The notes below the pieces were generated by a model that saw only the letters and a list, made by a program, of their open reading frames with translations, had not been told where the DNA came from and ran no database searches. A DNA stretch of 64,000 nucleotides. Origin: Microbacterium mitrae (GTDB taxonomy: Bacteria > Actinomycetota > Actinomycetes > Actinomycetales > Microbacteriaceae). The stretch covers positions 1,419,110-1,483,109 of the forward strand of contig NZ_VRSW01000001.1 in NCBI RefSeq assembly GCF_008017445.1. The letters run 5' to 3'. Below are positions 1 to 10,099 of this stretch, one piece after another. Both the position numbers and the translations under genes were made by a program. Every line of letters begins with the position of its first letter. The first letter of the stretch is position 1.

Positions 1-33
1 GCCGCCATAAGCATTGAGCTTAGTCGGCGGCTG

Positions 34-75
34 GCGCGGCGCTGGCGCTGTACGGGCGCGGCGCTGGCGCTGTAC
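34..75. repeat. 20-bp direct repeat, two copies, period 22
   Basis: The unit GCGCGGCGCTGGCGCTGTAC occurs at 34-53 and again at 56-75, and a third partial copy runs toward the symporter stop codon at 81. It lies immediately 3' of that gene. It is one of many short intergenic tandem duplications in this window. Confidence 0.9.
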
Positions 76-80
76 TGGCG

Positions 81-1535
81 CTACGGCTTCGTGACGACCC
101 GGATGGTTCCGGTCACCGACTGCTCACTCTCCCAGCAACTGATGCCGGTGAGATCGGGCATCAGGGAGCGAGTGAACACCGGATCCTTGCCGGCGCGGCG
201 CTGGGCGGAGTAGTCCTTCAGCAGGCGGAACGCAACGGGCGAGAGCAGACCAATAGCGATCAGGTTGACGAGCGCCATGAGACCCATGATGCCGTCTGCC
301 GTGCTCCACACCAGGTCTGCGGAGGCGATGGAACCAACCAGAATCGCCACGACCGCGAGGCTGCGGTAGGCGGTGAGCACGGTGGGGTTGCTGGAGATGA
401 ACTCGATGTTGCTTTCGCCGTAGTAGTAGTTGCCCAAGATCGAGCTGAACGCCAGCAAGAAGATGATGACGGTTAGGGCAATGTTTGACCACGAGCCGAG
501 GGTCGAGGTGAGAGCGTTCTGCGTCAGCACGATGCCCTTTTCGGCGCCGGCGAGGTCAGGGGTGGCAACCAGAATGATGAAGGCCGTGATGGAGCACACC
601 AAGAACGTGTCAAAGTACACGCCCAGCGTCTGCACCAGACCCTGCTTCACCGGGTGGGTGACGGCCGCCGATGCTCCGGCGTTCGGGGCGGAGCCGAGGC
701 CCGCCTCGTTCGAGAACATGCCGCGCTTGACGCCCGTCATGATGATGTAGCCGAGCGCACCCGCCGCCATCTCGCCGAAGCCGAATGCCTCGGTGTAGAT
801 CGCCGCAAACACGTCAGGAATGCGATCGATGTTCATGCCGACAACGACGAGCCCCAGCAGCAGATAGCCGAGGGCCATCAGCGGAACCACGGCCTGGGTC
901 ACCGAGGCAATGCGACGCACGCCGCCGAAGATAACGAGCGCGGTGAGAATGGCGAGCACCGCGCCAACCGCCGAGGGCAGCCACTCGCCGCCGCCGGTGG
1001 TGGCCGAGAAGGTCGCGGTGATCGTGTTGGCCTGTAGCGAGCTAAACGCAAACGGGAAGCACAGGATGAGGATCACGGCGAACAGGATGCCCATCCAGCG
1101 CTGGCCGAGCCCGTACTGCATGTAATACGCCGGGCCACCACGGAAGCCGTCTTTGTCGCGAACCTTGTAGGCCTGACCCAGCGTTGACTCAATGAAGCTG
1201 GAGGCGCCGCCGATGAAGGCCATCGTCCACATCCAGAAAATGGCGCCAGGCCCCGCCAACGCAATCGCGGTTCCGACTCCGGCGATATTGCCAACGCCAA
1301 CGCGGGAAGCCGCCGAAATCGTGAACGCCTGGAAGGCCGAAACCGACTGCTTGCGGCCGTTCTCATCCAACGGCGTCTTATCGGTCAGGGTGCGAAACAT
1401 CTCGGGGATCATGCGGAACTGCACGACTCCGGAGCGCGAAGTGAAGTACAGGCCAAGCAAGGCGAGCACGGGCAACACGATCCACGTCCAGAGGTTGTCG
1501 CCGGCATCTGCCACAAAGGTGTTCAGCTCTTCCAT
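81..1535 (-). CDS. Sodium:alanine/glycine symporter, AGCS family (paralogue 1)
   Basis: This is a cytoplasmic-membrane carrier expected to import alanine or glycine with sodium. The 484-residue product has the standard AGCS N-terminus (MEELNTFVADAGDNLW), the conserved SRVGVGNIAGVGTA segment at about residues 77-90, the FSNEAGLGSA signature in the second half, and about ten hydrophobic segments. The frame stays open upstream to an ATG at 1562 and a TTG at 1592. I chose the ATG at 1535 because it matches where family members begin; no candidate has a textbook ribosome binding site. It is divergent from a second AGCS gene, so the two probably share a control region. The family is clear; the exact substrate is inferred. 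Confidence 0.9.
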   Translation of the reverse strand: MEELNTFVADAGDNLWTWIVLPVLALLGLYFTSRSGVVQFRMIPEMFRTLTDKTPLDENGRKQSVSAFQAFTISAASRVGVGNIAGVGTAIALAGPGAIFWMWTMAFIGGASSFIESTLGQAYKVRDKDGFRGGPAYYMQYGLGQRWMGILFAVILILCFPFAFSSLQANTITATFSATTGGGEWLPSAVGAVLAILTALVIFGGVRRIASVTQAVVPLMALGYLLLGLVVVGMNIDRIPDVFAAIYTEAFGFGEMAAGALGYIIMTGVKRGMFSNEAGLGSAPNAGASAAVTHPVKQGLVQTLGVYFDTFLVCSITAFIILVATPDLAGAEKGIVLTQNALTSTLGSWSNIALTVIIFLLAFSSILGNYYYGESNIEFISSNPTVLTAYRSLAVVAILVGSIASADLVWSTADGIMGLMALVNLIAIGLLSPVAFRLLKDYSAQRRAGKDPVFTRSLMPDLTGISCWESEQSVTGTIRVVTKP

Positions 1536-1729
1536 CCCCCCAGTATCGCGGCGATCAGCCATTTCTCGGAGGACTTTCTTGCCATCAGGCAAAAGAACAA
1601 CGTGAAGTTTCTCTCACGAAGCTGGTGTCGCCGCGCGACCGAAATGTGAGTTTCCCTAGAATCGTCAAACACTATTCGCCTGAAACGCGTGCACACATTG
1701 ACGTGGCACCGGCAGAAACGAGGAACACC

Positions 1730-3196
1730 GTGGCAGAGACCATCGAGTCTGTTCTCAACACCATCAGCAGCTTTATTTGGGGGCCGTGGCTCCTCATTCC
1801 GCTGCTGCTGGGCACCGGCCTCTATCTCACGATCCGTCTCGGCGGCATCCAGTTTTTGAAGTTAGGCGCGGGCCTGCGCCTCGGCCTCCTGCGCCGCAAA
1901 GACGAGGGCTCTGACGGCGATATCTCGCAGTTTCAGGCGCTGACGACGGCGCTCGCCGCCACCGTCGGAACCGGAAACATCGTTGGTGTGGCAACCGCCA
2001 TCGGCATCGGTGGCCCCGGCGCCCTGTTCTGGATGTGGGTCACCGGCCTACTCGGCATGGCCTCGAAGTACGCAGAAGCGTTTCTCGGCGTGCGCTACCG
2101 CTCCAAAGACTCCGCTGGTGAGCAAAACGGTGGGCCACAGATGTATCTGGAACGTGGCATCAAGGGGCCGCTCGGCAAGATTCTGGCGACCTCGTTCGCG
2201 ATCTTCACCGTGCTCGCCTGCTTCGGCATTGGCAACATGACCCAGGGCAACTCGATCGCGGCAAACCTGGAGCGCAGCTTCACGATCCCGACGTGGGTCA
2301 CCGGCGTCGCACTCACGATCTTCGCGATGCTCGTGCTCGTTGGCGGCATCAAGTCGATCGGCCGCGTGACGGCCGGCTTCGTGCCCGTGATGATCGTGTT
2401 CTACGTGCTGGGTGCGCTCTACATTCTGATCGCTAACATCGTTGACGTTCCCGCCGCACTCGGACTCATCTTTGCCGATGCTTTCACCGGCAGTGCCGCC
2501 GTCGGCGGCTTCACTGGTTCCGTTCTCATCATCGCGATTCAGTACGGTGTCGCTCGCGGTATCTTCTCGAACGAGTCGGGCATGGGCTCCGCCGCCATCG
2601 CGGCAGCCGCCGCCCAGACCAGCCACCCGGTGCGCCAGGGTCTCGTCTCGATGACGCAGACGTTTATCGACACCATCATCGTGGTCACGATGACCGGTCT
2701 CGTGATTGTCACCACCGGCGCCTACGCGTTCGTCGACGATAACGGCGAGCAGATTCCGGCATCGCTGATGACGGGTGAGGCGTTTACCCACGGCCTGCCC
2801 GGCGAGTGGGGCCACTGGGTGGTCACGATTGCGCTGGCGATGTTCGCGTTCTCCACCATTTTGGGTTGGTCGTACTACGGCGAGCGCAATATTGAGAAGC
2901 TGTTCGGGCGCCGCGTTGTGGTTCCGTTCCGCGTGTTCTTCTCGCTCGTGGTCTTCGTCGGTTGCACGACGCCGCTCGGCGCGGTGTGGGCATTCTCCGA
3001 CGTGATGAACGGCCTGATGGCGCTGCCAAACCTGATCGGTCTCATTATTCTGTCTGGCCTGATCGTGCGCGAGACGAAGTTCTATATGAAGAACGACCCG
3101 AAGCTGGTGGCGACGACCGCGCAGGTCGACGCGTTCATGAAGGGCCAGCCCGGTTGGCATGAGTGGCGCTACCACGAGAAGAACCTCACGTCGTAG
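1730..3196 (+). CDS. Sodium:alanine/glycine symporter, AGCS family (paralogue 2)
   Basis: This second AGCS carrier of 488 residues is divergent from the first and only moderately similar to it. It shows the ATVGTGNIVGVATAI motif, the IFSNESGMGSAAIAAA signature and about ten membrane helices. The frame is open from 1625, but the GTG at 1730 is preferred. It has an AGGAA ribosome binding site six bases upstream, and the product then starts with the family-like VAETIESVLNTISSFIWGPW. A strong hairpin follows the stop codon. Membrane import of small neutral amino acids is inferred from family membership. Confidence 0.9.
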   Translation: MAETIESVLNTISSFIWGPWLLIPLLLGTGLYLTIRLGGIQFLKLGAGLRLGLLRRKDEGSDGDISQFQALTTALAATVGTGNIVGVATAIGIGGPGALFWMWVTGLLGMASKYAEAFLGVRYRSKDSAGEQNGGPQMYLERGIKGPLGKILATSFAIFTVLACFGIGNMTQGNSIAANLERSFTIPTWVTGVALTIFAMLVLVGGIKSIGRVTAGFVPVMIVFYVLGALYILIANIVDVPAALGLIFADAFTGSAAVGGFTGSVLIIAIQYGVARGIFSNESGMGSAAIAAAAAQTSHPVRQGLVSMTQTFIDTIIVVTMTGLVIVTTGAYAFVDDNGEQIPASLMTGEAFTHGLPGEWGHWVVTIALAMFAFSTILGWSYYGERNIEKLFGRRVVVPFRVFFSLVVFVGCTTPLGAVWAFSDVMNGLMALPNLIGLIILSGLIVRETKFYMKNDPKLVATTAQVDAFMKGQPGWHEWRYHEKNLTS

Positions 3197-3205
3197 CAGC
3201 ACATG

Positions 3206-3247
3206 ACGACCGGTGCCGGGGCCCCACGGGGTCTCGGCACCGTCGTT
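3206..3247 (+). terminator. Intrinsic hairpin after the second symporter
   Basis: GGTGCCGGGGCCCC at 3212-3225 pairs with GGGGTCTCGGCACC at 3228-3241 (two G-T pairs), and flanking ACGAC/GTCGT extends the stem. It lies 10 bases after the symporter stop codon. No clear U-tract follows, so termination efficiency is uncertain. Confidence 0.65.
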
Positions 3248-3388
3248 GCGGGGCGGAACCAGGCAGCGCGCCGGTACGCGAGGGGCCGGATACATACGTG
3301 GTGCGGCATGTGGGGGAGCGTAGATTGACACTAGCGACGGCGCCCGATCGTTGCTCATCCCGATTGCCCCCGCTCTCGGCCAATAGGA

Positions 3389-4504
3389 ATGACGTCGATC
3401 ATCTCCCCCACCGTTGCCGATCTGGCACCAACCCTCGGCCCCGTTCGCCAAACCTACGCCCGTGAAGGCGACTTCCCTCCCCTCACCCGCAGCTACACCG
3501 TGCTTGCCGCGATGATCCGCGAAGGCGGACTCCTGCGCCGCACGCCGTGGTTTTACGTGCTAGTTGCCGCAGCGATCGCCGTCGGCTTTGCCGCGACGAT
3601 CACCGGTGCCGTGCTCATCGGCGACAGCTGGTTCCAACTGCTCCCCGCAGCGGCCCTCGGCATTCTCTTCACGCAGGTCGCCTTCCTGGCGCACGAGGCG
3701 GCGCACCGGCAAATCCTGACCGCAGGCCCCGCCAACGACCGCCTTGCGCGCGTGCTCATCGCCATTGTCGGCATGAGCTATGCGTGGTGGGATTCGAAGC
3801 ACACCAGGCACCACGCCAACCCCAATCGTGCGGGCAAAGACCCCGATATCGCGCTCGACACGATCTCGTTTCTCGAAGATGACGCGCGCACCGCGACCGG
3901 GCTTCGGCGCCTGATCACCCGCAAGCAGGGATGGCTGTTCTTTCCGCTGCTGACCCTTGAGGGGCTCAACCTTCACGTGCACAGTGTGCGCCACCTGGCC
4001 AGGCGTGCACCGATTGCGGGGCGGTGGACGGAAATCAGCCTGCTCGCCGTGCGCTCGGTGCTGGTGTTTGGTCCGATCTTCCTGTTCTTGCCGTTGGGCA
4101 AGGCGTTCGCCTTCGTCGGCGTCATGCTCGCCGTGTTCGGCGTTTACATGGGCGCGGTCTTTGCGCCCAACCACAAGGGCATGCCGATCATCGCGCCCGA
4201 CGCACGCCTGGACTTCTTCTCGAAGCAGGTGCGCACCTCACGCAATATTCGAGGCGGATGGTGGGCGACGTGGCTCATGGGTGGACTCAACTACCAGATC
4301 GAGCACCACCTCTTTCCGTCGATGGCGCGCCCCTACCTGTCGCAGACGCGCACGATTGTGAAGGCGTTCTGCCGCACCGAGGGCGTTCCGTATACCGAGA
4401 CCACGCTGCTGCAGTCATACGCCCGCGTGATCGCCTACCTCAACGATGTGGGCTTGGCCGCACGCGACCCCTTCGACTGCCCCGTCGCGGCACGATACCG
4501 CTAG
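3389..4504 (+). CDS. Membrane fatty acid desaturase
   Basis: This is a di-iron acyl desaturase that introduces a double bond into membrane fatty acids, usually helping fluidity in the cold. The 371-residue product has the three histidine boxes HEAAH (102-106), HTRHH (138-142) and QIEHH (303-307). Hydrophobic pairs lie around residues 55-100 and 215-260, as expected for the membrane-bound FADS superfamily. The ATG at 3389 is preceded by an AGGA element. The gene converges on ppsA across a perfect 13-bp hairpin. Position specificity of the double bond cannot be read from the sequence. Confidence 0.93.
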   Translation: MTSIISPTVADLAPTLGPVRQTYAREGDFPPLTRSYTVLAAMIREGGLLRRTPWFYVLVAAAIAVGFAATITGAVLIGDSWFQLLPAAALGILFTQVAFLAHEAAHRQILTAGPANDRLARVLIAIVGMSYAWWDSKHTRHHANPNRAGKDPDIALDTISFLEDDARTATGLRRLITRKQGWLFFPLLTLEGLNLHVHSVRHLARRAPIAGRWTEISLLAVRSVLVFGPIFLFLPLGKAFAFVGVMLAVFGVYMGAVFAPNHKGMPIIAPDARLDFFSKQVRTSRNIRGGWWATWLMGGLNYQIEHHLFPSMARPYLSQTRTIVKAFCRTEGVPYTETTLLQSYARVIAYLNDVGLAARDPFDCPVAARYR

Positions 4505-4514
4505 CGGGTATTGC

Positions 4515-4552
4515 AAGAGCCGGCACCAGCATTGCTGCGGGTGCCGGCTCTT
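4515..4552. terminator. Bidirectional terminator between desaturase and ppsA
   Basis: AAGAGCCGGCACC (4515-4527) pairs perfectly with GGTGCCGGCTCTT (4540-4552) around a 12-nt loop. The site lies between two convergent genes, 10 bases from each stop codon, and A/T pairs at the stem base give short U-runs on both strands. Confidence 0.8.
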
Positions 4553-4561
4553 AGCGGCGCG

Positions 4562-6946
4562 TTATCGAACAGCGGGCGCGAGCTGCGCGAGACGCAACCA
4601 GGTCTCAACGACCGTGTCGGGGTTCAGCGACATTGACTCAATGCCCTGCTCCACCAGCCAATCGGCGAGGTCAGGGTGATCGCTCGGGCCCTGCCCGCAG
4701 ATGCCGACGTACTTGCCCGCGCGGCGGCAGGCCTCAATAGCCATGGTCAGCATCTTGAGCACAGCCGGATCGCGCTCATCAAACGTGGCGGCAACGAGCC
4801 CCGAGTCGCGGTCAAGGCCGAGGGTGAGCTGGGTCATGTCGTTGGAACCAATGGAGAAGCCGTCGAAGTACTCCAAGAACTCGTCGGCGAGCACGGCGTT
4901 GGAGGGCAGTTCGCACATCATGATGACGCGCAGTCCGTTCTCGCCACGGCTCAGGCCATTCGCGGCGAGCAACTCGGTGACCGCCTGCGCTTCGCCGAGG
5001 GTCCGCACGAACGGAACCATGATCTCAACGTTGGTGAGACCCATTTCGTTTCGTACGTAGCGGATGGCTTCGCACTCCATGTCAAAGCACGCACGGAAGT
5101 CTTCGGAAATGTATCGCGAGGCGCCACGGTAGCCGAGCATCGGGTTTTCCTCGTGGGGCTCGTACCGGTCGCCGCCGAGCAGGTTGGCGTATTCGTTTGA
5201 CTTGAAGTCGCTGAGACGTACGATCACCTTCTCCGGCGCGAACGCTGCCGCAATCATCGAGACGCCCTCGGCGACGCGCTGCACGAAGTAGTCGCGCGGC
5301 GAGGCGTAGGCCGCGATGCGCTCGTTGATCTCTTCCTGCAACTCGTCATCAAGCGTGTCGAGTTCGAGCAGCGCTCGCGGGTGAATTCCGATCTGGCGGT
5401 TGATGATGAATTCGAGTCGCGCGAGGCCGACGCCGCGGTTGGGGATCTTAGAGAACGAGAACGCCTGATCCGGGGTTCCGACGTTCATCATGATCTTGGT
5501 CGGCGCCTCCGGCATGTCATCGAGACGGGTGACAATCTCCTCGAACGGCAAGATGCCGTCGTAGACAAAGCCCGTGTCGCCCTCGGCACATGAAACCGTC
5601 ACGGGCTGGCCCGCAGCCAACTGCGCGGTGGCATCGCCCGTGCCGACGACGGCCGGAATGCCCAGTTCGCGCGCGATGATCGCGGCGTGGCAGGTGCGAC
5701 CGCCGCGGTTGGTGATGATCGCGGCGGCAAGCTTCATGATCGGCTCCCAGTCGGGGTCGGTCATGTCGGCAACCAGAACGTCGCCGGCACGGAACGACGC
5801 CATCTGATCGATTGAGGTGAGCACGCTCACCTCACCGGCGCCAATCTTCTGCCCGATCGCACGCCCGGTGGAGAGCACCTCGCTCTGGCCCTCAAGCACG
5901 AAGCGTCGGGTGACATTGCCGTCTTCACGAGAGACGACGGTTTCGGGGCGGGCCTGCAAAATGTAGAGCTTGCCGTCGAGCCCGTCGCGACCCCACTCGA
6001 TATCCATCGGGCGGCCGTAGTGGTCTTGAATGATGAGGGCCTGACGGGCAAGGTCCAAAACCTCAGCGTCGGTGATAGAAAGCAGCGGCCGCTCGTCGGC
6101 TTCAACATCGGTGAACACCGTGCTCGCGCCAGCCTGCTTCGCGTCGGTGTAGACCATCTTGATGGCCTTTTCACCCACGGAGCGCTTGAGTATGGCGGGG
6201 CGTCCTGCCCGCAGGGCCGGCTTGTAAACGTAGAACTCGTCGGGGTTGACGGCACCCTGCACCACGGCCTCACCGAGGCCGTAAGAGCTGGTGACGAACA
6301 CGGCGTCGTCAAAGCCAGACTCGGTGTCGACGGTGAACATCACACCGGAGGCGCCAATGTCAGAGCGCACCATGCGCTGCACGCCCACCGAGAGGGCAAC
6401 CTCGTGGTGGTCAAAGCCGTGGTGCACGCGGTAGGCGATCGCGCGGTCGTTGTAGAGCGAGGCGAAGACGCTACGAACGGCGGCCAAGATGTTGTCGATG
6501 CCGCTGATGTTCAAGAACGTCTCTTGCTGTCCGGCAAACGACGCGTCGGGCAGGTCTTCCGCGGTCGCGCTGGAGCGCACCGCCCACGAGACCGCCTCCG
6601 GCTGCGGATCGGTCTCAACGAGCTCCTGGTAGGCCGCGCGAATGTCGGCTTCAAGGTCGGCGGGCAACTCCTGCGTCTCGATCCACTCGCGCACGGTGGC
6701 ACCAACGCGGGCAAGCTCAGCAACGTCGGCAACATCAAGTGCTTCAACGGCGGCGCGAATGCGGTCGACAAGCCCGTCGTGTACCAAGAACGACCGATAG
6801 GCGTCGGCCGTTGTCGCGAAACCGCGCGGCACGCTCACGCCAGCGCCAGCCAGGTTCGACACCATCTCACCGAGGGAGGCATTCTTGCCGCCTACCTGGG
6901 CGACGTCGTTCATTCCGAGTTCGTTGAACCACAAGACGTTGGTCAT
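4562..6946 (-). CDS. ppsA: Phosphoenolpyruvate synthase
   Basis: The enzyme converts pyruvate, ATP and water into PEP, AMP and phosphate, for gluconeogenesis. The 794-residue product has the N-terminal ATP-grasp PEP/pyruvate-binding domain (about 15-335). A swivelling phosphohistidine domain follows, with [17 protein letters not shown] around catalytic His420 and the adjacent Thr418. The C-terminal TIM barrel ends in [17 protein letters not shown]. The frame is open to a GTG at 7002 that would overlap the upstream stop. The ATG at 6946 is preferred because it begins [15 protein letters not shown], as family members do, and has AGGGAG upstream. It lies just downstream of its dedicated regulator gene on the same strand. 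Confidence 0.96.
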   Translation of the reverse strand: MTNVLWFNELGMNDVAQVGGKNASLGEMVSNLAGAGVSVPRGFATTADAYRSFLVHDGLVDRIRAAVEALDVADVAELARVGATVREWIETQELPADLEADIRAAYQELVETDPQPEAVSWAVRSSATAEDLPDASFAGQQETFLNISGIDNILAAVRSVFASLYNDRAIAYRVHHGFDHHEVALSVGVQRMVRSDIGASGVMFTVDTESGFDDAVFVTSSYGLGEAVVQGAVNPDEFYVYKPALRAGRPAILKRSVGEKAIKMVYTDAKQAGASTVFTDVEADERPLLSITDAEVLDLARQALIIQDHYGRPMDIEWGRDGLDGKLYILQARPETVVSREDGNVTRRFVLEGQSEVLSTGRAIGQKIGAGEVSVLTSIDQMASFRAGDVLVADMTDPDWEPIMKLAAAIITNRGGRTCHAAIIARELGIPAVVGTGDATAQLAAGQPVTVSCAEGDTGFVYDGILPFEEIVTRLDDMPEAPTKIMMNVGTPDQAFSFSKIPNRGVGLARLEFIINRQIGIHPRALLELDTLDDELQEEINERIAAYASPRDYFVQRVAEGVSMIAAAFAPEKVIVRLSDFKSNEYANLLGGDRYEPHEENPMLGYRGASRYISEDFRACFDMECEAIRYVRNEMGLTNVEIMVPFVRTLGEAQAVTELLAANGLSRGENGLRVIMMCELPSNAVLADEFLEYFDGFSIGSNDMTQLTLGLDRDSGLVAATFDERDPAVLKMLTMAIEACRRAGKYVGICGQGPSDHPDLADWLVEQGIESMSLNPDTVVETWLRLAQLAPAVR

Positions 6947-7002
6947 TGGAGATACTCCCTGTTGAGCGGGTTGATGCGATGCAGCCGTGCGCTTGTGGCG
7001 CA

Positions 7003-7866
7003 CTAGGCCCGCAATCGCATGGATTGCATGATGACGGCGGACATCTCTTCAACCGATTTCGTTGAAGAGTTCAAGAACGGAACCCGGTTGCGGCGGTACA
7101 AATCTTCGGCACGACGCAGCTCCAGCGTGCACTGGGCGAGCGAGGCGTAGACCGAGTCGGGTCGGCGCTCGTGGCGCACCTGGCTCAACCGCAGCGGCGT
7201 GGTGGTCAGGCCAAAGCACTTCTTCGCGTACGGCGCGACGGTCGGCGGCAGCGCCTCGGTGGGAAAGTCGTCGTCGGTGAGCGGGTAGTTTGCCACCAAC
7301 AGCCCGTACTGCAGGGCGAGGTACATCGTGGTGGGGGTTTTGCCGCACCGCGATGGCGCGATGATGATGACGTCGGCTTGATCGAGCGCGCGAAAGCTCT
7401 GCGCATCGTCGTGCTCGATCGCGTATTCAACGGCCCGCATGCGCGCGAAGTAGCGTTCGGCATCACCGAGGCCGTGGAAGGAGCCCGGCTGCACGGAGGC
7501 CGTGGTTCCGAGCGCCAGCTCCAGCTCGCGCAGGTGACCGCCCAGCAGGTCGATGGTTTCAAAGTCTGACGCGTGCAGCACCGCGAGCACATCGGCCGAC
7601 TTCACCGTGGTGAAGATCAGTGGGTTCTCCCCCGCCTCACGACTGCGGGTGAGCGAGGTGAGAATCTTTTTCGCGCCCGAAACGGTGCTGACGAACGGAA
7701 CCGTTTGACGCCGAAAGCGGGTACCGGGAAAGTTTGCAAGCAGCGCGTTGCCGAGCGTTTCGGCCGTGATTCCGGTGCTGTCAGAGACGAAGTACACCGA
7801 CCGCGTCGCGGCATCACCGCTCGCCAGTGTGGCTGTGGGTGGTGTCTTCGGCAGCTCTGCCGTCAT
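7003..7866 (-). CDS. ppsR: PEP synthase regulatory kinase/pyrophosphorylase (DUF299)
   Basis: This is a cytosolic bifunctional regulator that inactivates PEP synthase by ADP-dependent phosphorylation of the threonine next to the catalytic histidine, and reactivates it by phosphorolysis. The 287-residue product has the [14 protein letters not shown] start (about 26-39) and the nucleotide-binding [14 protein letters not shown] segment at 171-184, both characteristic of DUF299. The upstream ppsR-like frame reaches a GTG at 7902. The ATG at 7866 is preferred for its GAGGG ribosome binding site. The target site RTCH is present in the adjacent ppsA product, which supports the assignment. Confidence 0.93.
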   Translation of the reverse strand: MTAELPKTPPTATLASGDAATRSVYFVSDSTGITAETLGNALLANFPGTRFRRQTVPFVSTVSGAKKILTSLTRSREAGENPLIFTTVKSADVLAVLHASDFETIDLLGGHLRELELALGTTASVQPGSFHGLGDAERYFARMRAVEYAIEHDDAQSFRALDQADVIIIAPSRCGKTPTTMYLALQYGLLVANYPLTDDDFPTEALPPTVAPYAKKCFGLTTTPLRLSQVRHERRPDSVYASLAQCTLELRRAEDLYRRNRVPFLNSSTKSVEEMSAVIMQSMRLRA

Positions 7867-7997
7867 GCGCAATATCCCTCGTGCGTGGAGCTTTAGTTCC
7901 ACCGTAAGGAAGGATCAAACGTTCATCTGACCAAATCGCGCCTCAAAAACCGCACTATTTACTGAAACCGCAAGTGCGTGGTTCCGCTCGATGGGCG

Positions 7998-9395
7998 TCA
8001 GGAATCAAACCCCATGCCCACCGCGTCCAGCGCCTTGAGAAAGAGGTTGCGCTTGCCCTGGTTGTGATCGGCCTGATTCATGGCCGCGCGCACCAGGTTG
8101 ACGCCCATCGCCGCGGCCGGCTCCGGCGGAAACGGCACCGGCTTGGTGCGAACCATGGCGTTCTCGGTGCGCTCGGTCTTGTCTCCGGCGAGCTTGTCGA
8201 GCATGACATCGGCAGCAAAGCGCGTCGCGCCAACACCGAGCCCCGTGAAGCCCGTGGCGTAGGCGATGCGCCCCTGACGCGCCGTGCCGAAGAAGGCGCA
8301 GAATCGACTCGACGAGTCGATCGCACCCGCCCATTTGTGGGTGAACTGCAGGCCCTCGAGCTGCGGAAAGGTGGTGAAAAAGTGCGAGGCCAGCTTCGCG
8401 AACGTCTCGGGGCGGTTCTCATACTCGGCGCGAATCTTGCCACCGAAGTGATAAATCGCGTCGTAGCCGCCAAACAGAATACGGTTATCGGCGCTCAGCC
8501 GGTAGTAGTGAAACTGGTTCGCCAGATCGCTCAACCCCTGGCGGTTTGACCAGCCGATCGCCGCGAGCTGCTCGGTGGTCAGCGGCTCGGTCATCAACAC
8601 GTAGTCGTAAACCGGAACCGTCATCAGCCGGTTGCGCTTGAGGAGCGACGGAAAGGCGTTGGTCGCCAGAATGACCTGCTGCGCCTCGACGGAACCATCG
8701 GCTGTGGTGACCGTTTGCGTGCCGGTTCCGGAGATGGACTTCACCAGGCTGTGCTCGAAGATCTGAACGCCGAGGTCCGTGGCGACGCGCGCGAGCTCCA
8801 CCGCCATCTTGGCGGGGTGAATCATGGCGACCCCGTCGCGATCCCACGCTCCGGCGAGGTAGGTGGGTGAGGCAACCTGCGCCTGTACGGCGTCACGGTC
8901 TAAGAACCCCTCCTCTTCGGCGAGCCACTCCACCTGGTGTGGCTCAATGGCGACATTGAGAGAGCCGGTGCGCTCCCAGTCGACCGCCATGTCGTATCGC
9001 GCCACGGTGTTTTGCATCTCATCGAGGTTTTGCACACCCAGCCGCACGAGTTCCGGCATTTCGTCTGGCCAGCGGCTCATGCCGTTGTCGTAGCCGTGCG
9101 TGAGGCTGGCCTCGCAGAACCCGCCGTTGCGGCCGGAGGCTGCCCATCCGATGCGCGAGGCTTCCAGCACAATGACGCGGCGCTGGGGCTCGCGCTCCTT
9201 TGCGCGCACGGCGCTCCATAGCCCGGCGTAGCCGCCGCCGACAATCACGAGGTCGGTGGTGTGGTTTCCGCGCAACGTCTCGTACTGGGGGCGCTGAACA
9301 TCGTCGAGCCAAAAGACGCTCTGCTTCGTGGTGGCGAGCGAGTGCCGTACGACGCTTTCTGCGGTGGGGTTGCGTTCAAAAACTGTGGCGACCAT
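7998..9395 (-). CDS. FAD-dependent amine/amino acid oxidoreductase (DAO family)
   Basis: This is a cytosolic flavoprotein of the D-amino acid oxidase fold, most like gamma-glutamylputrescine or glycine-type oxidases. In the 465-residue product the dinucleotide motif VIVGGGYAGLWSAV covers about 50-63. EASRIGWAASGRNGGF follows as the family's second FAD-contact region, and the C-terminal ATGFTGLGVGATRFAAD matches the closing FAD loop. The ATG at 9395 has GGAG seven bases upstream; earlier in-frame starts lack this and would add low-complexity sequence. An Lrp-type regulator gene lies 59 bases upstream on the same strand, which suggests substrate-responsive control. The substrate is not determinable here. 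Confidence 0.88.
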   Translation of the reverse strand: MVATVFERNPTAESVVRHSLATTKQSVFWLDDVQRPQYETLRGNHTTDLVIVGGGYAGLWSAVRAKEREPQRRVIVLEASRIGWAASGRNGGFCEASLTHGYDNGMSRWPDEMPELVRLGVQNLDEMQNTVARYDMAVDWERTGSLNVAIEPHQVEWLAEEEGFLDRDAVQAQVASPTYLAGAWDRDGVAMIHPAKMAVELARVATDLGVQIFEHSLVKSISGTGTQTVTTADGSVEAQQVILATNAFPSLLKRNRLMTVPVYDYVLMTEPLTTEQLAAIGWSNRQGLSDLANQFHYYRLSADNRILFGGYDAIYHFGGKIRAEYENRPETFAKLASHFFTTFPQLEGLQFTHKWAGAIDSSSRFCAFFGTARQGRIAYATGFTGLGVGATRFAADVMLDKLAGDKTERTENAMVRTKPVPFPPEPAAAMGVNLVRAAMNQADHNQGKRNLFLKALDAVGMGFDS

Positions 9396-9454
9396 GTCGT
9401 GCTCCGTTGCGTTATGGCGAGTTTCGTTGGTGGGTGGGGTGGGTGAGGCGCGCG

Positions 9455-9922
9455 TTAGCGCGTTCCCCAGTTGTATTTGTCTTTGTATAGGCCGGCGTAG
9501 GTCAGGCATTCGGTGTGAACGACCCCATCAATCGCGCGAATACGTGTGGCGATGAGGTCAACCAAATCGGCATCACCCTCACACACGGCCTCGGCGATGA
9601 TGTCGAACGTTCCGAGCGTCACCACGACATACGCCAGCGCATCGAGGGCACTGAGTTGCTCGGCGATGAGGCGCGGGTCACCGGTGACGCGAATACCGAT
9701 CATCGCCATGCGATGAAAGCCGAGCTGGGTCGGGTCGGTCACCGCGACAATCTGCAGCACGCCGGTCTCCTGCAGGCGCTGCACCCGCTGGCGCGTTGCG
9801 GCCTCGCTCAACCCGACGGCGCGGCCGATGTCGGCGTAGGCGCGACGGCCGTCTTCCTGCAACAACTCGATGATGCGTTTCGACACGTCATCGAGCAGTG
9901 GGGGGCGCGGCGAATCTGTCAT
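9455..9922 (-). CDS. Lrp/AsnC family transcriptional regulator
   Basis: This 155-residue one-component regulator has an N-terminal winged helix (about 10-60, with GLSEAATRQRVQRLQETGV as recognition region) and a C-terminal RAM effector-binding domain (about 70-145). Such proteins bind amino acids or related amines and control neighbouring catabolic or transport genes. It precedes the FAD oxidase on the same strand, so that gene is the likely target, together with its own promoter. A perfect 6-3-6 palindrome lies upstream at 9956-9970. The start at 9922 is 6 nt after a weak TGAAAT hexamer. Confidence 0.92.
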   Translation of the reverse strand: MTDSPRPPLLDDVSKRIIELLQEDGRRAYADIGRAVGLSEAATRQRVQRLQETGVLQIVAVTDPTQLGFHRMAMIGIRVTGDPRLIAEQLSALDALAYVVVTLGTFDIIAEAVCEGDADLVDLIATRIRAIDGVVHTECLTYAGLYKDKYNWGTR

Positions 9923-9955
9923 TCCACTATTTCAGCACATGGTTCCGTCAATCCG

Positions 9956-9970
9956 CAACGATATTCGTTG
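9956..9970. promoter_or_regulatory. Candidate Lrp operator palindrome
   Basis: CAACGA-TAT-TCGTTG is a perfect 15-bp dyad centred about 40 bases upstream of the lrp start codon. A half-like CAACGAAAAACGAG follows nearby. Autoregulation by the adjacent Lrp protein is inferred from position only. Confidence 0.5.
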
Positions 9971-10099
9971 CTCTTTGTGCACCTCACAACGAAAAACGAG
10001 CATCACCAAGCATGGCGCGCCAAATTTCGTTGACCAATCCGCGCCGTAAACCTCGGCGCACGGCGGCGAGATGTGGTGTGGAATGGGGGAGGGAAAACT

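Noticed and set aside
2048..3451. 467-codon minus-strand frame opposite the second symporter
   Set aside because: It is a shadow of a clear membrane transporter gene.
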